Notes: generated by a model not told the origin, from the letters alone. A stretch of DNA of 38,293 bases from Actinomycetota bacterium (GCA_005885165.1 VAXR01000025.1:1-38293); one strand, 5' to 3'; counted from the stretch's first letter, positions 23,235-31,862 are shown. Numbers and translations: made by a program.

Positions 23235-24184
23235 GGGCGTCCGGCCGCATCGGCGTCTGCCTCGCGGCGGCGGCCACGCTTGCGCTCCTTTGCGCGGGGT
23301 CGGCGTCGGCGGCAAATCAGCGCGAACCCGCGCTAAGGACCCGAGCGAGGGCACTGCAGCGGGCGCTGCAGTGCCCTCGCAGGCTCCACCGCGGCGGGCG
23401 CCGCAACGCGGTGGACACCTGGAGCTGGAGCTACGAGCGCGCCCTGCCGGCCGCCGGCTTCACGGTGTGCACCGTGCGCCTCCCCGATGACGCGCTCGGC
23501 GACATCCAGACCGCGAGCGAGTACGTCGTGTACGCGGTTCGCCGTATGGCCAGCCTGACCGGTCGGAAGGTCGACGTGATCGGCCACAGCCAGGGCACGC
23601 TCGAGCCGCGCTGGGCGATCCGCTGGTGGCCGCGAAGCGTACGGCCGCGCGTTGACGACTACATCTCACTCGCCGGCCCGCACCACGGCGTGGTCGGCGC
23701 CGACGCATGCGTGGCGAGCGGTAACTGCTGGCCGGCCGTCTGGCAGATGGCTTCGCACTCGCACTTCCTCGCGGCGCTGAACTCCGTTGACGAGACGCCG
23801 GGGGCGATCTCGTACACGAGCATCTTCAGCGACACCGACGAGCTCGTGCAGCCGTCGGAGCCCGTGCCGACGGCCGCCCTGCGCGGCGCCTCGAACGTCC
23901 GCGTCCAGGACGTCTGTCCCGGGCGACCCGTGCACCACGTCGGCGAGCTCGACGACGGCGTGGTGTGGGCGGTGGTGATCGACGCGCTGACGCATCCGGG
24001 GCCGGCGAAGGTCTCCCGGCTGCCGGGGGACGTGTGCACCCGCCAGCTGGTCCCCGGCGAGACCTATCAGAGCGCCTTCAACGGCAACTTTGCGCTCTAC
24101 TCCCACGCCGCCGAGGCCTTCGAGCGCCACCCGGGCGTTCGGTCGGAGCCGCCGCTCAGGCCCTACGCCCGCGGGCACGGCTGA
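23228..24184 (+). CDS. Secreted lipase/esterase, alpha/beta hydrolase with disrupted N-terminal core
   Basis: A 318-residue exported lipase-like protein from GTG 23228 (TTG 23231 is also possible), overlapping the previous stop. A signal peptide (to about residue 28, GSASA-A) is followed by a short cysteine-bearing segment. The nucleophile is in KVDVIGHSQGTLEPRW, and SLAGPHHGVVGAD, YTSIFSDTDELVQPSE (acid) and VHHVGELDD (likely His) agree with actinobacterial secreted triacylglycerol lipases. The expected strand with a His-Gly oxyanion motif ahead of AVDTWSWSYERALPAAGF is missing. In its place is arginine-rich sequence encoded beside a perfect inverted repeat (23345-23380). The rest of the frame is intact. 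The gene may be damaged, rearranged or misassembled here. Confidence 0.75.
   Translation: MLRASGRIGVCLAAAATLALLCAGSASAANQREPALRTRARALQRALQCPRRLHRGGRRNAVDTWSWSYERALPAAGFTVCTVRLPDDALGDIQTASEYVVYAVRRMASLTGRKVDVIGHSQGTLEPRWAIRWWPRSVRPRVDDYISLAGPHHGVVGADACVASGNCWPAVWQMASHSHFLAALNSVDETPGAISYTSIFSDTDELVQPSEPVPTAALRGASNVRVQDVCPGRPVHHVGELDDGVVWAVVIDALTHPGPAKVSRLPGDVCTRQLVPGETYQSAFNGNFALYSHAAEAFERHPGVRSEPPLRPYARGHG
23345..23380. repeat. Perfect 16-bp inverted repeat inside the lipase gene
   Basis: GCGAGGGCACTGCAGC and its exact reverse complement are separated by GGGC, giving a 36-nt perfect hairpin within coding sequence. It coincides with the part of the protein that departs from the lipase family. 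Confidence 0.85.
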
Positions 24185-24235
24185 GCCCGGCTCGCGACCC
24201 TCGGCTCCGGAACCCGATCTGCCACCCTGGGCGGG

Positions 24236-25339
24236 GTGCACGTTCTCGTCGGAGCCCTGGGCGCGGCGCTGATCCTGCTGAACCTCGCGGAGTTCTTCGT
24301 CGTGCTCGTGCTTCCGCGGCGCGTGAAGCGCGGCGTCCGGCTCGCGCGGCGGGTGTTCGCGATGACGTGGATCCCCGGACGGGCGCTGGCGCGCCGGCTC
24401 CCGGGGAGCGCCGGGGACAGCTTCCTCGGGATCCTCGGCCCGCTCGGCCTGTTCGGGATCGTGATCCTCTGGGCGTTAGGAGTGGTGGTCGGCTTCGCCG
24501 CGCTGCAATGGGCCGGCGGCTCGCACGTCGTGTCGCATGGCAGCGGCAGCTTCCTCGACGACCTCTACTTCAGCGGGGGCGCGTTCCTCAGCGCCTCGAG
24601 CGGGGTTGCGCCTCACACCGCGTTCTCCAAGGTCGTAATGCTCGGCGAGGCCGCGACCGGCCTGATGATCCTCTTCATCGTGATCGGCTACCTGCCGGCT
24701 CTCTACGACTCCTTTTCGCGCCGGGAGGTCGTGGTGTCGCAGCTCGACCCGCGCGCCGGATCGCCGCCGAGCGCCGGCGCCATCCTGATGCGCTCCGCCG
24801 ACCGCGGCGGCTGGGAGGAGATCGCGACATACCTCGGCGAGTGGGACAACTGGGCGGCCGAGCTGATGGAGACGCATCTCTCCTACCCGATCCTCGGGTA
24901 CTACCGCTCGCAGCACCTCAATCAGAGCTGGCTGGCCGCGTTGACAACCGTCGTCGACACCTCCGCGTTCGCGATGGCCACCGCGCCCGCTCCCGCCGCG
25001 CACGCGGGCGAGCTCACGTTCGCCATCGGCCGCCACGCGCTGGCCGACCTGGCCTACACCTTCCGGGTCACCCCACACTCGCCCGCGGATGACCGCCTGC
25101 CCGATGCCGTCCTGCACGAGCTGTGCAGCGAGCTCGCGGAGCGAGACCTCGAGCTGACCGACGAGGAGTCGGCGCGCATGCGGCTCACCGAGCTGCGCCG
25201 CACGTACGAGCCGTACGCGAATGCGCTCGCCGAGCACCTGGCCGTGAACCTGCCGTCGTGGATGCCGGCAGGCGATGCCCAGCGCAACTGGGAGGCGGCG
25301 CTGTGGCAGTCGCGGCGCGCGGTCAGGTCGCTGCCGTGA
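24236..25339 (+). CDS. Two-pore-channel-like membrane protein with degenerate selectivity filter
   Basis: A 367-residue protein with three hydrophobic segments (about 3-26, 67-91, 133-157). Between the second and third is a pore-helix-like stretch DDLYFSGGAFLSASSGVAPHT (108-128). In potassium channels of the Ion_trans_2 type this place reads approximately YFSxVTxxTxGYGD; here the filter is SASSG, so potassium selectivity is unlikely. The C-terminal 200 residues are soluble and helical (WEEIATYLGEWDNWAAELME, SYPILGYYRSQH), with no RCK nucleotide-binding motif. Starts at GTG 24236. Its 3' end overlaps the convergent GMC gene by 17 bp. Channel ancestry is inferred from layout and motif order. 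Confidence 0.7.
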   Translation: MHVLVGALGAALILLNLAEFFVVLVLPRRVKRGVRLARRVFAMTWIPGRALARRLPGSAGDSFLGILGPLGLFGIVILWALGVVVGFAALQWAGGSHVVSHGSGSFLDDLYFSGGAFLSASSGVAPHTAFSKVVMLGEAATGLMILFIVIGYLPALYDSFSRREVVVSQLDPRAGSPPSAGAILMRSADRGGWEEIATYLGEWDNWAAELMETHLSYPILGYYRSQHLNQSWLAALTTVVDTSAFAMATAPAPAAHAGELTFAIGRHALADLAYTFRVTPHSPADDRLPDAVLHELCSELAERDLELTDEESARMRLTELRRTYEPYANALAEHLAVNLPSWMPAGDAQRNWEAALWQSRRAVRSLP

Positions 25340-26957
25340 CCTGAGCCGGCTCGGCGGCCTCGACCTCCGCCGGCGAGAGCGGCTCGCGGCCCAGGATCAG
25401 GTCGGCGGCGCGCTCGGCGATCATGATCGTCGGCGCGTTGGTGTTGCCGCTCGTGATGCGCGGCATCGACGAGGCGTCGACGACGCGCAGCGCCTCGACG
25501 CCGCGCACGCGCAGCTCCGGGTCGAGCACGCCGCCGTCCTCGTCCCCCATCCGGCAGGTGCACGAGGGGTGGTAGGTGTGCTGGAGCTCCGCGCGCAGCC
25601 AGGCCTCCACCTGCTCGTCGCTGCGCACGCCCGGCCCCGGATCGAGGTTGCGGACGGCGGCCTTGGCCAGCGGCCCGGTCTCCGCGATCTCGCGCGCGAG
25701 CCGCACCGCCGCGACCATCGCGCGCATCTCCGCCGGATCCTGGAACCAGCCGAGGTGGATGGCGGGCGGGTCGTGCGGGTCGGGCGAGCGCAGGCGGACT
25801 TCCCCCTCGCTCACCGGACGGACGAACGACGGCCCCAGCGTGAACGCGTGCCCGGGGTAGGCGCGGAAGCCGTTGTCGAAGTAGTACGCCGCGCCGAAGA
25901 GGAGCTGGAAGTCGGGCCACGGGGCGTCGTCTGCGACGCGCACGTGCGCGCCCGCCTCGGCCACGTTCGAGCTGAGCTTGCCGCGCCCGCGACCGACGAT
26001 GTACTGGACGAGGTACTTGGGGTTGGTCGCGTCGAAGAGCGTGACCGTGTCGCGGCACTCGTAGGTGGTGGTCGCGAGCGGGTGGTCCTGGAGGTGCGAC
26101 CCGACGTGCGCGTTGTCCACGATCGGCTCGACGCCGACCTCGCGCAGGTGATCTGCCGGGCCGACGCCGGACAGCATGAGGAGCTGCGGCGAGTTGTATG
26201 CGCCCGCGGAGACGATCACCTCGCGGTCGGCCCGCGCCGTGCGAGCCGATCCCTCGACCTCGTACTCGACCCCGGTCGCGCGCCCAGAGTCGATAAGCAC
26301 GCGGCGGACGGTCGCCCCGGTCTGGAGCTCGAGGCGTGGACGGTCCTTGACCGGGTGGAGGAACGCATCCGCCGCGCTCCAGCGCCGGCCGCGCTTCTGC
26401 GTGAGCTGCATCATCCCGGCGCCGTCCTGGGAGGCGCCGTTGAAGTCGTCGGTCGCGCGGATGCCGACCTCGCCTGCCGACTCGACGAAGAGCGGCGCTA
26501 GCGTGCTGCTCCAGACCGGATCGGCCACGTTCAGCTCGCCGCCCTGGGAGTGGTACGCGTTCTGGATGCGCTCGTTGTGCTCGGAGCGCTTGAAGTACGG
26601 CAGGACCTCGCGGTAGCTCCATCCGGGCGCGCTGTTCGCGGCCCAGCCGTCGAAGTCGCCGCGGTTTCCGCGGATGTAGATCATGGCGTTCATCGAGCTC
26701 GAGCCGCCGAGCGAGCGCCCGCGCGGCAGGTACATCGAGCGGCCGATGAGGCTCTCCTCGGGCTCCGACGTGTAGTTCCAGTCGAGGTCCGTCCGGAACT
26801 GCTTGGCGAATCCGACCGGTATCCGGATGTTCATCTTGCGGTCGGAGCCGCCGGCCTCCAGCAGGAGCACCCGGACTCCCGGCTCGGCGCTGAGGCGGTT
26901 GGCGAGCACGCAGCCGGCGGAGCCGGCGCCGACGATCACGTAGTCGTAGCTCTCCAT
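25323..26957 (-). CDS. Choline dehydrogenase-like GMC oxidoreductase
   Basis: A 544-residue FAD enzyme of the BetA/AlkJ branch of the GMC family. FAD motif YVIVGAGSAGCVLANRLSAE begins at residue 6. GMC signature 1 is GRSLGGSSSMNAMIYIRG and signature 2 GAYNSPQLLMLSGVG. The catalytic His lies in TYHPSCTCRMG and the Asn in NTNAPTIMIAERAADLI. Length and motifs fit choline, alcohol or polyethylene-glycol dehydrogenases; the substrate cannot be fixed. No betaine-aldehyde dehydrogenase neighbour supports a choline role. It begins 30 bp after the antiporter stop on the same strand, so the two may be co-transcribed. Confidence 0.92.
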   Translation of the reverse strand: MESYDYVIVGAGSAGCVLANRLSAEPGVRVLLLEAGGSDRKMNIRIPVGFAKQFRTDLDWNYTSEPEESLIGRSMYLPRGRSLGGSSSMNAMIYIRGNRGDFDGWAANSAPGWSYREVLPYFKRSEHNERIQNAYHSQGGELNVADPVWSSTLAPLFVESAGEVGIRATDDFNGASQDGAGMMQLTQKRGRRWSAADAFLHPVKDRPRLELQTGATVRRVLIDSGRATGVEYEVEGSARTARADREVIVSAGAYNSPQLLMLSGVGPADHLREVGVEPIVDNAHVGSHLQDHPLATTTYECRDTVTLFDATNPKYLVQYIVGRGRGKLSSNVAEAGAHVRVADDAPWPDFQLLFGAAYYFDNGFRAYPGHAFTLGPSFVRPVSEGEVRLRSPDPHDPPAIHLGWFQDPAEMRAMVAAVRLAREIAETGPLAKAAVRNLDPGPGVRSDEQVEAWLRAELQHTYHPSCTCRMGDEDGGVLDPELRVRGVEALRVVDASSMPRITSGNTNAPTIMIAERAADLILGREPLSPAEVEAAEPAQVTAAT

Positions 26958-26987
26958 CCTCGGTGCGGACGCTACACCCTTGGATCC

Positions 26988-28571
26988 TCAGATCTCAAGC
27001 CGCGACTCCTCGAGATCGAGCTCGCGTATCACGCGGTTCATCACCTCGTTCGAGATCTCGCGCTCGTCTCGCAGGCGCACGAGCGAATCGCGCTGCGCCG
27101 CCAGCACGCTCTGCACCATCTGCTGGTAGGCGAGCGAGCGGTCCTCGTAGCCGTCGTCCTCGATCTTCCCGGCGCGCGCAGCCAAGCGCCGCTTGCGGTA
27201 CTCGTAGGCGCGGCGCATCCGGTCGACGCTGTCGTCGCGCGTCCACTCCTCCTCCGCCAGCGCGTCGATCTGGGCGAGCGCGGCCTTGGTCGCTATGAGG
27301 CGCGCGCGCAGCTCCTCGTCCGACTCGCTCTCGTCGGCCGTCACGCCTAGGGCGCGGATGACGGCCGGAAGGGTCAAGCCCTGGAGGATGAGCGTGGCGA
27401 AGATGACGGCGAAGGTGAGGAAGATCAGCAGGTTGCGGTCGCGGAACGGTGCGCCCGCGTGCGTGTGCAGCGGCAGCGCCAGCGCGGCGGCAAGCGACAC
27501 CGCCCCGCGCATGCCGCTCCAGGCGACGACGAATCGCGGACGCGCCCCGACGCGGCGCTGGCGCTGGCTCTCGCGCCGGTCGATCGCGCGGATCAGATAC
27601 GGGACGGTGAAGAACCAAACCAGCCGTATCACGATCACGACGGCGCTGACGGCGGCTGCGTACCCCGCGAGCGTCGCGGCGGACGTGCCGCCGAGCCCGT
27701 TCACGACCTGGCGCAGCTGCAGGCCCACGAGGACGAACAGCGCGGCGTTCAGCAGGAAGTCGAGGATGTCCCAGACCATGAAGCCCTGCAGGCGCGTGCG
27801 GGGCGCGATGATGCTCGGGCCCTTGATGCCCATGTAGATGCCGGCGGTCACGGCGGCGAGGACCCCGGAGAGGCCGAGGGCGTCGGCGGGGATGAATGCC
27901 GCGTAGCCGCTGAGGAGTGAGATCGTGATGCTCACCTGGGCGTCGCTCGTCCGCTCGCGGATCCAGGCGATGGTCCAAGCGACCGCGAGCCCGATGGCGA
28001 TGCCGCCCGCCGCCCCGGCCACGAACTTGAGGCCGGCGTGCACCAGCGAGAAGCTGCTGCCGACCGCGGCGCCGACCGCAAGCCGGTAGGCGACCAGCGC
28101 GGTGGCGTCGTTGAAGAGGCCCTCGCCCTCGGCTGCGCTGATCAGGCGCCGCGGCACGTCGAGGCGCCGCATGATCGTGGCGGCCGCGAGGGGGTCGGTC
28201 GGGGATACGACGGCCCCCAACGCGAAGGCCGCCGCCCACGACAGGCCGCCGATCAGCGCGTGCGCGACGAGCGCGACCACGACCATCGTCGCGAGCACCA
28301 GCCCGACGGAGCTCAGCGTGATCCCGCGCAGGTTGGCGCGGATGTCGTTCAGGTTCGCGAAGAACGCTGCGCCGTAGAGGAGGGGCGGCAGGAAGACGAC
28401 GAGCACGACGTTCGGATTGAGCTTCACCTCGGGGAGCCCCGGCACGAAGCCGAACAGGGCCCCACCGACGACCAGGACCATCGGGTAGGGGATCGCGAGC
28501 CGGCGCGCGAGCGCGCTGAGGCCGGCCACGGCGACCAGCAGTCCGGCGATTAGAAGCTCTGCCTGTCCCAT
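26988..28571 (-). CDS. CPA1-family Na+/H+ antiporter
   Basis: A 527-residue membrane protein exchanging Na+ (or K+) for protons, for pH and salt balance. About 12 transmembrane helices fill residues 5-410. The ion-binding helix has GEGLFNDATALVAYRLAVG with the essential Asn-Asp, preceded by ALGAVVSPTDPLAAATIMRR. FVVAWSGMRGAVSLAAALAL is another CPA1 hallmark. A cytoplasmic tail of about 110 charged residues follows, similar to bacterial NhaP/YjcE-type proteins. ATG 28571 is chosen since upstream frame is shadow of the divergent tadA. It heads a probable two-gene unit with the GMC gene. Confidence 0.93.
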   Translation of the reverse strand: MGQAELLIAGLLVAVAGLSALARRLAIPYPMVLVVGGALFGFVPGLPEVKLNPNVVLVVFLPPLLYGAAFFANLNDIRANLRGITLSSVGLVLATMVVVALVAHALIGGLSWAAAFALGAVVSPTDPLAAATIMRRLDVPRRLISAAEGEGLFNDATALVAYRLAVGAAVGSSFSLVHAGLKFVAGAAGGIAIGLAVAWTIAWIRERTSDAQVSITISLLSGYAAFIPADALGLSGVLAAVTAGIYMGIKGPSIIAPRTRLQGFMVWDILDFLLNAALFVLVGLQLRQVVNGLGGTSAATLAGYAAAVSAVVIVIRLVWFFTVPYLIRAIDRRESQRQRRVGARPRFVVAWSGMRGAVSLAAALALPLHTHAGAPFRDRNLLIFLTFAVIFATLILQGLTLPAVIRALGVTADESESDEELRARLIATKAALAQIDALAEEEWTRDDSVDRMRRAYEYRKRRLAARAGKIEDDGYEDRSLAYQQMVQSVLAAQRDSLVRLRDEREISNEVMNRVIRELDLEESRLEI

Positions 28572-28584
28572 TGCTGTTGAAAGT

Positions 28585-28596
28585 GTGGCGCGCCAC
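28585..28596. promoter_or_regulatory. 12-bp perfect palindrome between divergent genes
   Basis: GTGGCGCGCCAC lies in the 66-bp gap between the antiporter and tadA starts, where promoters for both must be. It is a possible operator; in GC-rich DNA a chance palindrome is also possible. Confidence 0.3.
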
Positions 28597-28637
28597 GGTC
28601 CGGGGCGAACCTCGGGCGTCCCGGCACTTCTCGCTTC

Positions 28638-29837
28638 GTGGACCCGCTCGAGCAGCTCGCCGAGGCGCTCCGGCGCCGGCTGATCGAGCGCGCGCGGGAC
28701 GGCGCGGCGGCGGGCGCCGGCTCGGGTGGATCGCTGGTCGACGACGTCCGCGAGCTGGTCGACAGCGAGGCGCCGGCGCTTCCCGTCGACGAGCGCGAGG
28801 CGCTCACTGCGCGCGTCGTTCGGCTCGCCACCGGGCTGGGACCGCTCGAGCCGCTGCTGGCCGATCCCGCGGTCGACGAGGTGATGGTCAACGGACCGGG
28901 CGATGTCTACGTCGAGCGGTCGGGCCGCATCGAGCGCACCGGGCTGTCGTTTGGCGCGGAGGCCGAGCTCATGCACTCGATCGAGCGCGTGCTCGCGCCG
29001 CTCGGCCGCCGGGTGGACGAGGCCTCGCCGCTGTGCGACGCGCGGCTGCCGGACGGCTCCCGGGTCAACGTCGTGATCCCGCCGCTCGCGCTCGACGGTC
29101 CCTGCCTGACGATCAGGAAGTTCCGGACCATGGGGTTCTCGCTCGACGATCTCGTTGGGAACGGCACCCTGCCGCGCGGGTTGGCCGACTTCCTCGCGAG
29201 CTGCGTGGCCGCGCGTGCGGCGGTGCTCGTGAGCGGAGGCACCGGCTCGGGGAAGACGACCACGCTCGGCGCGCTGTCCGGCGCCATCCCCGACGGCGAG
29301 CGCATCGTGACCATCGAGGACGCCGCCGAGCTGCGGCTCCGCCAGCGGCACGTCGTGCGGCTCGAGTCGCGGCCGGCGAACGTGGAGGGGAGGGGGGAGG
29401 TGACGATCAGGCAGCTCGTGCGCAACGCGCTGCGGATGCGGCCCGACCGGATCGTGGTCGGCGAGGTGCGCGGCGCCGAGGCGCTCGACATGCTGATGGC
29501 CCTCAACACGGGCCACGAGGGCTCGCTGACCACCGTGCACGCGAATTCGCCCGAGGACGCGCTTCGGCGTGTCGAGACGCTGGCGCTGATGGCGGGCCTC
29601 GGTTTGCCACACCGGGCGGTGCGCGAGCAGGTCGCGGGCGCCCTGGACCTCGTGATCCATCAGGCCCGCGCGGCCGACGGCTCGCGGCGGGTCGAGTCGG
29701 TGGCGGAAGTCGTTCGAGCGCCCGGCGGCGCCGGGACGCGCGAGCTCTACCGGCTGCGGCGGGGGAGGCCGTTGTGGCGCCCGCCGGGAGGAGGCGAGCT
29801 GGCGGCGCGGCTCGAGCTCGTCGGGGCGGCGGCGTGA
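28638..29837 (+). CDS. tadA: Tad/Flp pilus assembly ATPase (CpaF family)
   Basis: A 399-residue hexameric secretion ATPase that powers Tad pilus assembly or a related type II/IV secretion machine at the cytoplasmic membrane. The N-terminal domain has LGPLEPLLADPAVDEVMVNG, typical of CpaF. The RecA-like core has Walker A GGTGSGKTTT (200-209), Asp box IVTIEDAAELRL, Walker B RIVVGEVRGAEALDML and the His box ALNTGHEGSLTTVHANS. All catalytic motifs are intact. Starts at GTG 28638. It overlaps tadB by 4 nt (GTGA), and tadB overlaps tadC in the same way, giving a tight three-gene operon. Confidence 0.93.
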   Translation: MDPLEQLAEALRRRLIERARDGAAAGAGSGGSLVDDVRELVDSEAPALPVDEREALTARVVRLATGLGPLEPLLADPAVDEVMVNGPGDVYVERSGRIERTGLSFGAEAELMHSIERVLAPLGRRVDEASPLCDARLPDGSRVNVVIPPLALDGPCLTIRKFRTMGFSLDDLVGNGTLPRGLADFLASCVAARAAVLVSGGTGSGKTTTLGALSGAIPDGERIVTIEDAAELRLRQRHVVRLESRPANVEGRGEVTIRQLVRNALRMRPDRIVVGEVRGAEALDMLMALNTGHEGSLTTVHANSPEDALRRVETLALMAGLGLPHRAVREQVAGALDLVIHQARAADGSRRVESVAEVVRAPGGAGTRELYRLRRGRPLWRPPGGGELAARLELVGAAA

Positions 29838-30700
29838 CGCGGCTGCTTGTGCTCGGGTTTGCGGCCGGCGCGCTGGGCGCGGTTGGCGGCGTGCGTCTCG
29901 CCGGCGAGGCCGCCGCGGTCGTCCGCAGCCGCGCTCCGCGGCTCGCCGCGGGAGCCGCCGCGCTCGTCGACATCGTCCTGCGAGCCGGGCGCGAGGGGCG
30001 GGACCCCGGCGCCAGGGAGCGCCGCAGGCTGCTGGCGGCTGGCGCGCTGGCGGCCTTCGTCGCGGGCTGGCTGGTCCTTGGTCTCGTGCCGGCGATCGGC
30101 GTCGGGGCCGTGGGGCCGCTCGCGGTCTCCAGGGTCCTGCGCTCGGGACGGGAGCGGTACAGGCATGCGGTCGACCGCGGAGCGGCCTCGATGGCCGGCG
30201 CCCTCGCCGACGCGCTGACGGGCGGCCATTCGCTGCGTGGGGCGATCGTGGCAGCCGCGAGCGGTCTCGACGGCGAAGCGGGGGTCGAGCTCAGACGCGT
30301 CGCGAGCGAGCTTGCGCTCGGAGCGCGCACTGAGGACGCGCTCGAGGCGATGTGCGCGAGGGTGCGCTCGCACGGCGTCGACACCATCGTTGCCGCGAGC
30401 CTGCTGCAGCGTGGCGCGGGCGGCGACCTGGCCGGGCTGCTGCGGGAATGCGCGCGGGCGCTCGAGGATCACGCACGGCTGGAGCACGATGCTCGGGCCG
30501 CGACAGCGCAGGCCCGTTTCACGGGCGTGATCGTCGTCCTGCTGCCGCTCGGCGGCGCGCTGCTGGCCGAGCTCGCGAGCCCCGGTTACCTCGCGCATCT
30601 GGCCGGGTCCTTCCTTACCGCGTGGCTCGGTGGCCTGGCGCTCGTGATGCAGCTGGTCGCGGCGGTGCTGATACGCCGTCTCGGGCGGGTGCGGGTGTGA
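29834..30700 (+). CDS. tadB: Tad pilus platform protein TadB
   Basis: A 288-residue membrane protein of the type II secretion F (T2SSF) family, one half of the inner-membrane platform on which the TadA ATPase acts. Hydrophobic helices are near residues 2-20 and 68-100, with two more at the C-terminus (FTGVIVVLLPLGGALLAELA and LTAWLGGLALVMQLVAAVLI). The cytoplasmic T2SSF domain between them has the usual pattern AGALADALTGGHSLRGAIVA, then VDTIVAASLLQRGAGGDLAG. The GTG start lies in the tadA stop. Confidence 0.87.
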   Translation: MTRLLVLGFAAGALGAVGGVRLAGEAAAVVRSRAPRLAAGAAALVDIVLRAGREGRDPGARERRRLLAAGALAAFVAGWLVLGLVPAIGVGAVGPLAVSRVLRSGRERYRHAVDRGAASMAGALADALTGGHSLRGAIVAAASGLDGEAGVELRRVASELALGARTEDALEAMCARVRSHGVDTIVAASLLQRGAGGDLAGLLRECARALEDHARLEHDARAATAQARFTGVIVVLLPLGGALLAELASPGYLAHLAGSFLTAWLGGLALVMQLVAAVLIRRLGRVRV

Positions 30701-31548
30701 CCGGCGCGGCAGCGCTGGCGGGAATCGCAGGCGCTCTCGCGGTCGGCGGGCTTGGCACGTTGCGGGGTCCGCCCCAGCCGCGGGGCGACCGCGGTCCGCT
30801 CGCGATTCGGTTGATGGCGGCGGCTGGGCACCGGCTGCGGCCACTGGTGCGAGCTCGTGCGCCCGCCGGCCTCGCAGCGCGGATCGCAGCCGCTGGCGCG
30901 CCCGGGCGACTCGCGGTGCGCGAGGTGATGGCGGCGAAGCTCGGCGGGGCGCTCGCCGGCGCGCTGATCGCGGCGCTCCTCTCCGCGCCAGCTCCGGGGA
31001 GGCTCGGCATCTTGATCTCGCTTGCAGGCCCGGTAGCGGGCTTCCTCGCTCCCGACTGGTGGCTCGCCCGCCGAGCGCGCGAGCGAGCGCGCCGCGTGCG
31101 GCGGGACCTCCCCGCGCTGCTCGACCTCCTGCGCGTGTCGATCGAGGCCGGCCTTTCGCCGGTCGCGGCGCTCGCCGCGGTCGGGGAACGTGCCGCGGGC
31201 CCGCTCGCGGACGAGTGGCGCGGGGTGGGGCGGGAGGTGGAGCTGGGCGTCGTCCTCGAGGACGCGCTTGGCAGGACCGCGCACCGGTTGCCGCTACCGG
31301 AGGTGAGTGCGCTCCACGCGGCGCTCATGCGCGCGGCACGGCACGGCGCACCGCTGTCGGCGACGCTTGCGGCACAGGCGCGCGACGCCCGCCTGGCCCG
31401 CCGGCGAGCGATCGAGGAGGAGGCGGCGCGTGCTGGACCCAAGATCCAGCTGGTGGTCGCGCTGCTTCTGGTGCCGTCGGTCTTGCTTGTGGTCGCCGCG
31501 GCGCTGGCGGCCGCGTTCCTGGGGGGTGGGGGGTTGCCGGTGGGCTAG
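30697..31548 (+). CDS. tadC: Tad pilus platform protein TadC
   Basis: A 283-residue T2SSF-family membrane protein, the second platform subunit. Helices lie near residues 3-20, 85-125 and at the C-terminus (IQLVVALLLVPSVLLVVAAA). The T2SSF core reads RRDLPALLDLLRVSIEAGLS, then ELGVVLEDALGRTAHRLPLP and ALMRAARHGAPLSATLAAQA. Starts at GTG in the tadB stop. A terminator-like hairpin follows, and no Flp pilin, TadE-like pseudopilin or prepilin peptidase gene follows, so substrates must be encoded elsewhere. Confidence 0.87.
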   Translation: MTGAAALAGIAGALAVGGLGTLRGPPQPRGDRGPLAIRLMAAAGHRLRPLVRARAPAGLAARIAAAGAPGRLAVREVMAAKLGGALAGALIAALLSAPAPGRLGILISLAGPVAGFLAPDWWLARRARERARRVRRDLPALLDLLRVSIEAGLSPVAALAAVGERAAGPLADEWRGVGREVELGVVLEDALGRTAHRLPLPEVSALHAALMRAARHGAPLSATLAAQARDARLARRRAIEEEAARAGPKIQLVVALLLVPSVLLVVAAALAAAFLGGGGLPVG

Positions 31549-31566
31549 GGCTCGTCCCCAGACCCA

Positions 31567-31582
31567 CGTTTCCGCGGAAACG
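31567..31582. repeat. 16-bp perfect palindrome CGTTTCCGCGGAAACG
   Basis: Perfect dyad 19 bp after the tadC stop. With no loop it is more like a protein-binding site or part of a dispersed intergenic repeat than a terminator. Together with the adjoining hairpin it forms a compact structured block. Confidence 0.5.
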
Positions 31583-31587
31583 CCGCA

Positions 31588-31619
31588 GGGTCGTGACCCC
31601 GTAAGGGATCACCCCTTTT
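31588..31619 (+). terminator. Intrinsic-terminator-like hairpin after tadC
   Basis: GGG, then an 8-bp stem GTGACCCC / GGGATCAC (one mismatch) closed by a GTAA (GNRA-type) tetraloop, then CCC and a short CTTTT. It is well placed, 40 bp after the tadC stop, to end the tad transcript before the dcw cluster. Confidence 0.5.
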
Positions 31620-31862
31620 GTCGCCCAACAGGAGACGCGACGCTCGGATCGGCGGACCCGAGCGGACTCCCATGGCCGCCCGTCTAAGCGCAATTTGGCT
31701 GTCAGGCGGCCGAGCTGCAACGGATCGCCCCGCGGAGCGGGCGACGGAAGACGAGCCGGGGAGTCCCCGCAATCGCGCTCCACGACCGGCCTCCGGCGAA
31801 AGAACGAGCCTGCGCTCGACCGCGCCCACCCCGCCACCCAAGATCCCTCTCAGGGCACCGAG

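Noticed and set aside
28572..29660. N-terminal extension of the antiporter frame to 29660
   Set aside because: Antisense to tadA and of shadow composition; the antiporter family N-terminus begins at ATG 28571.
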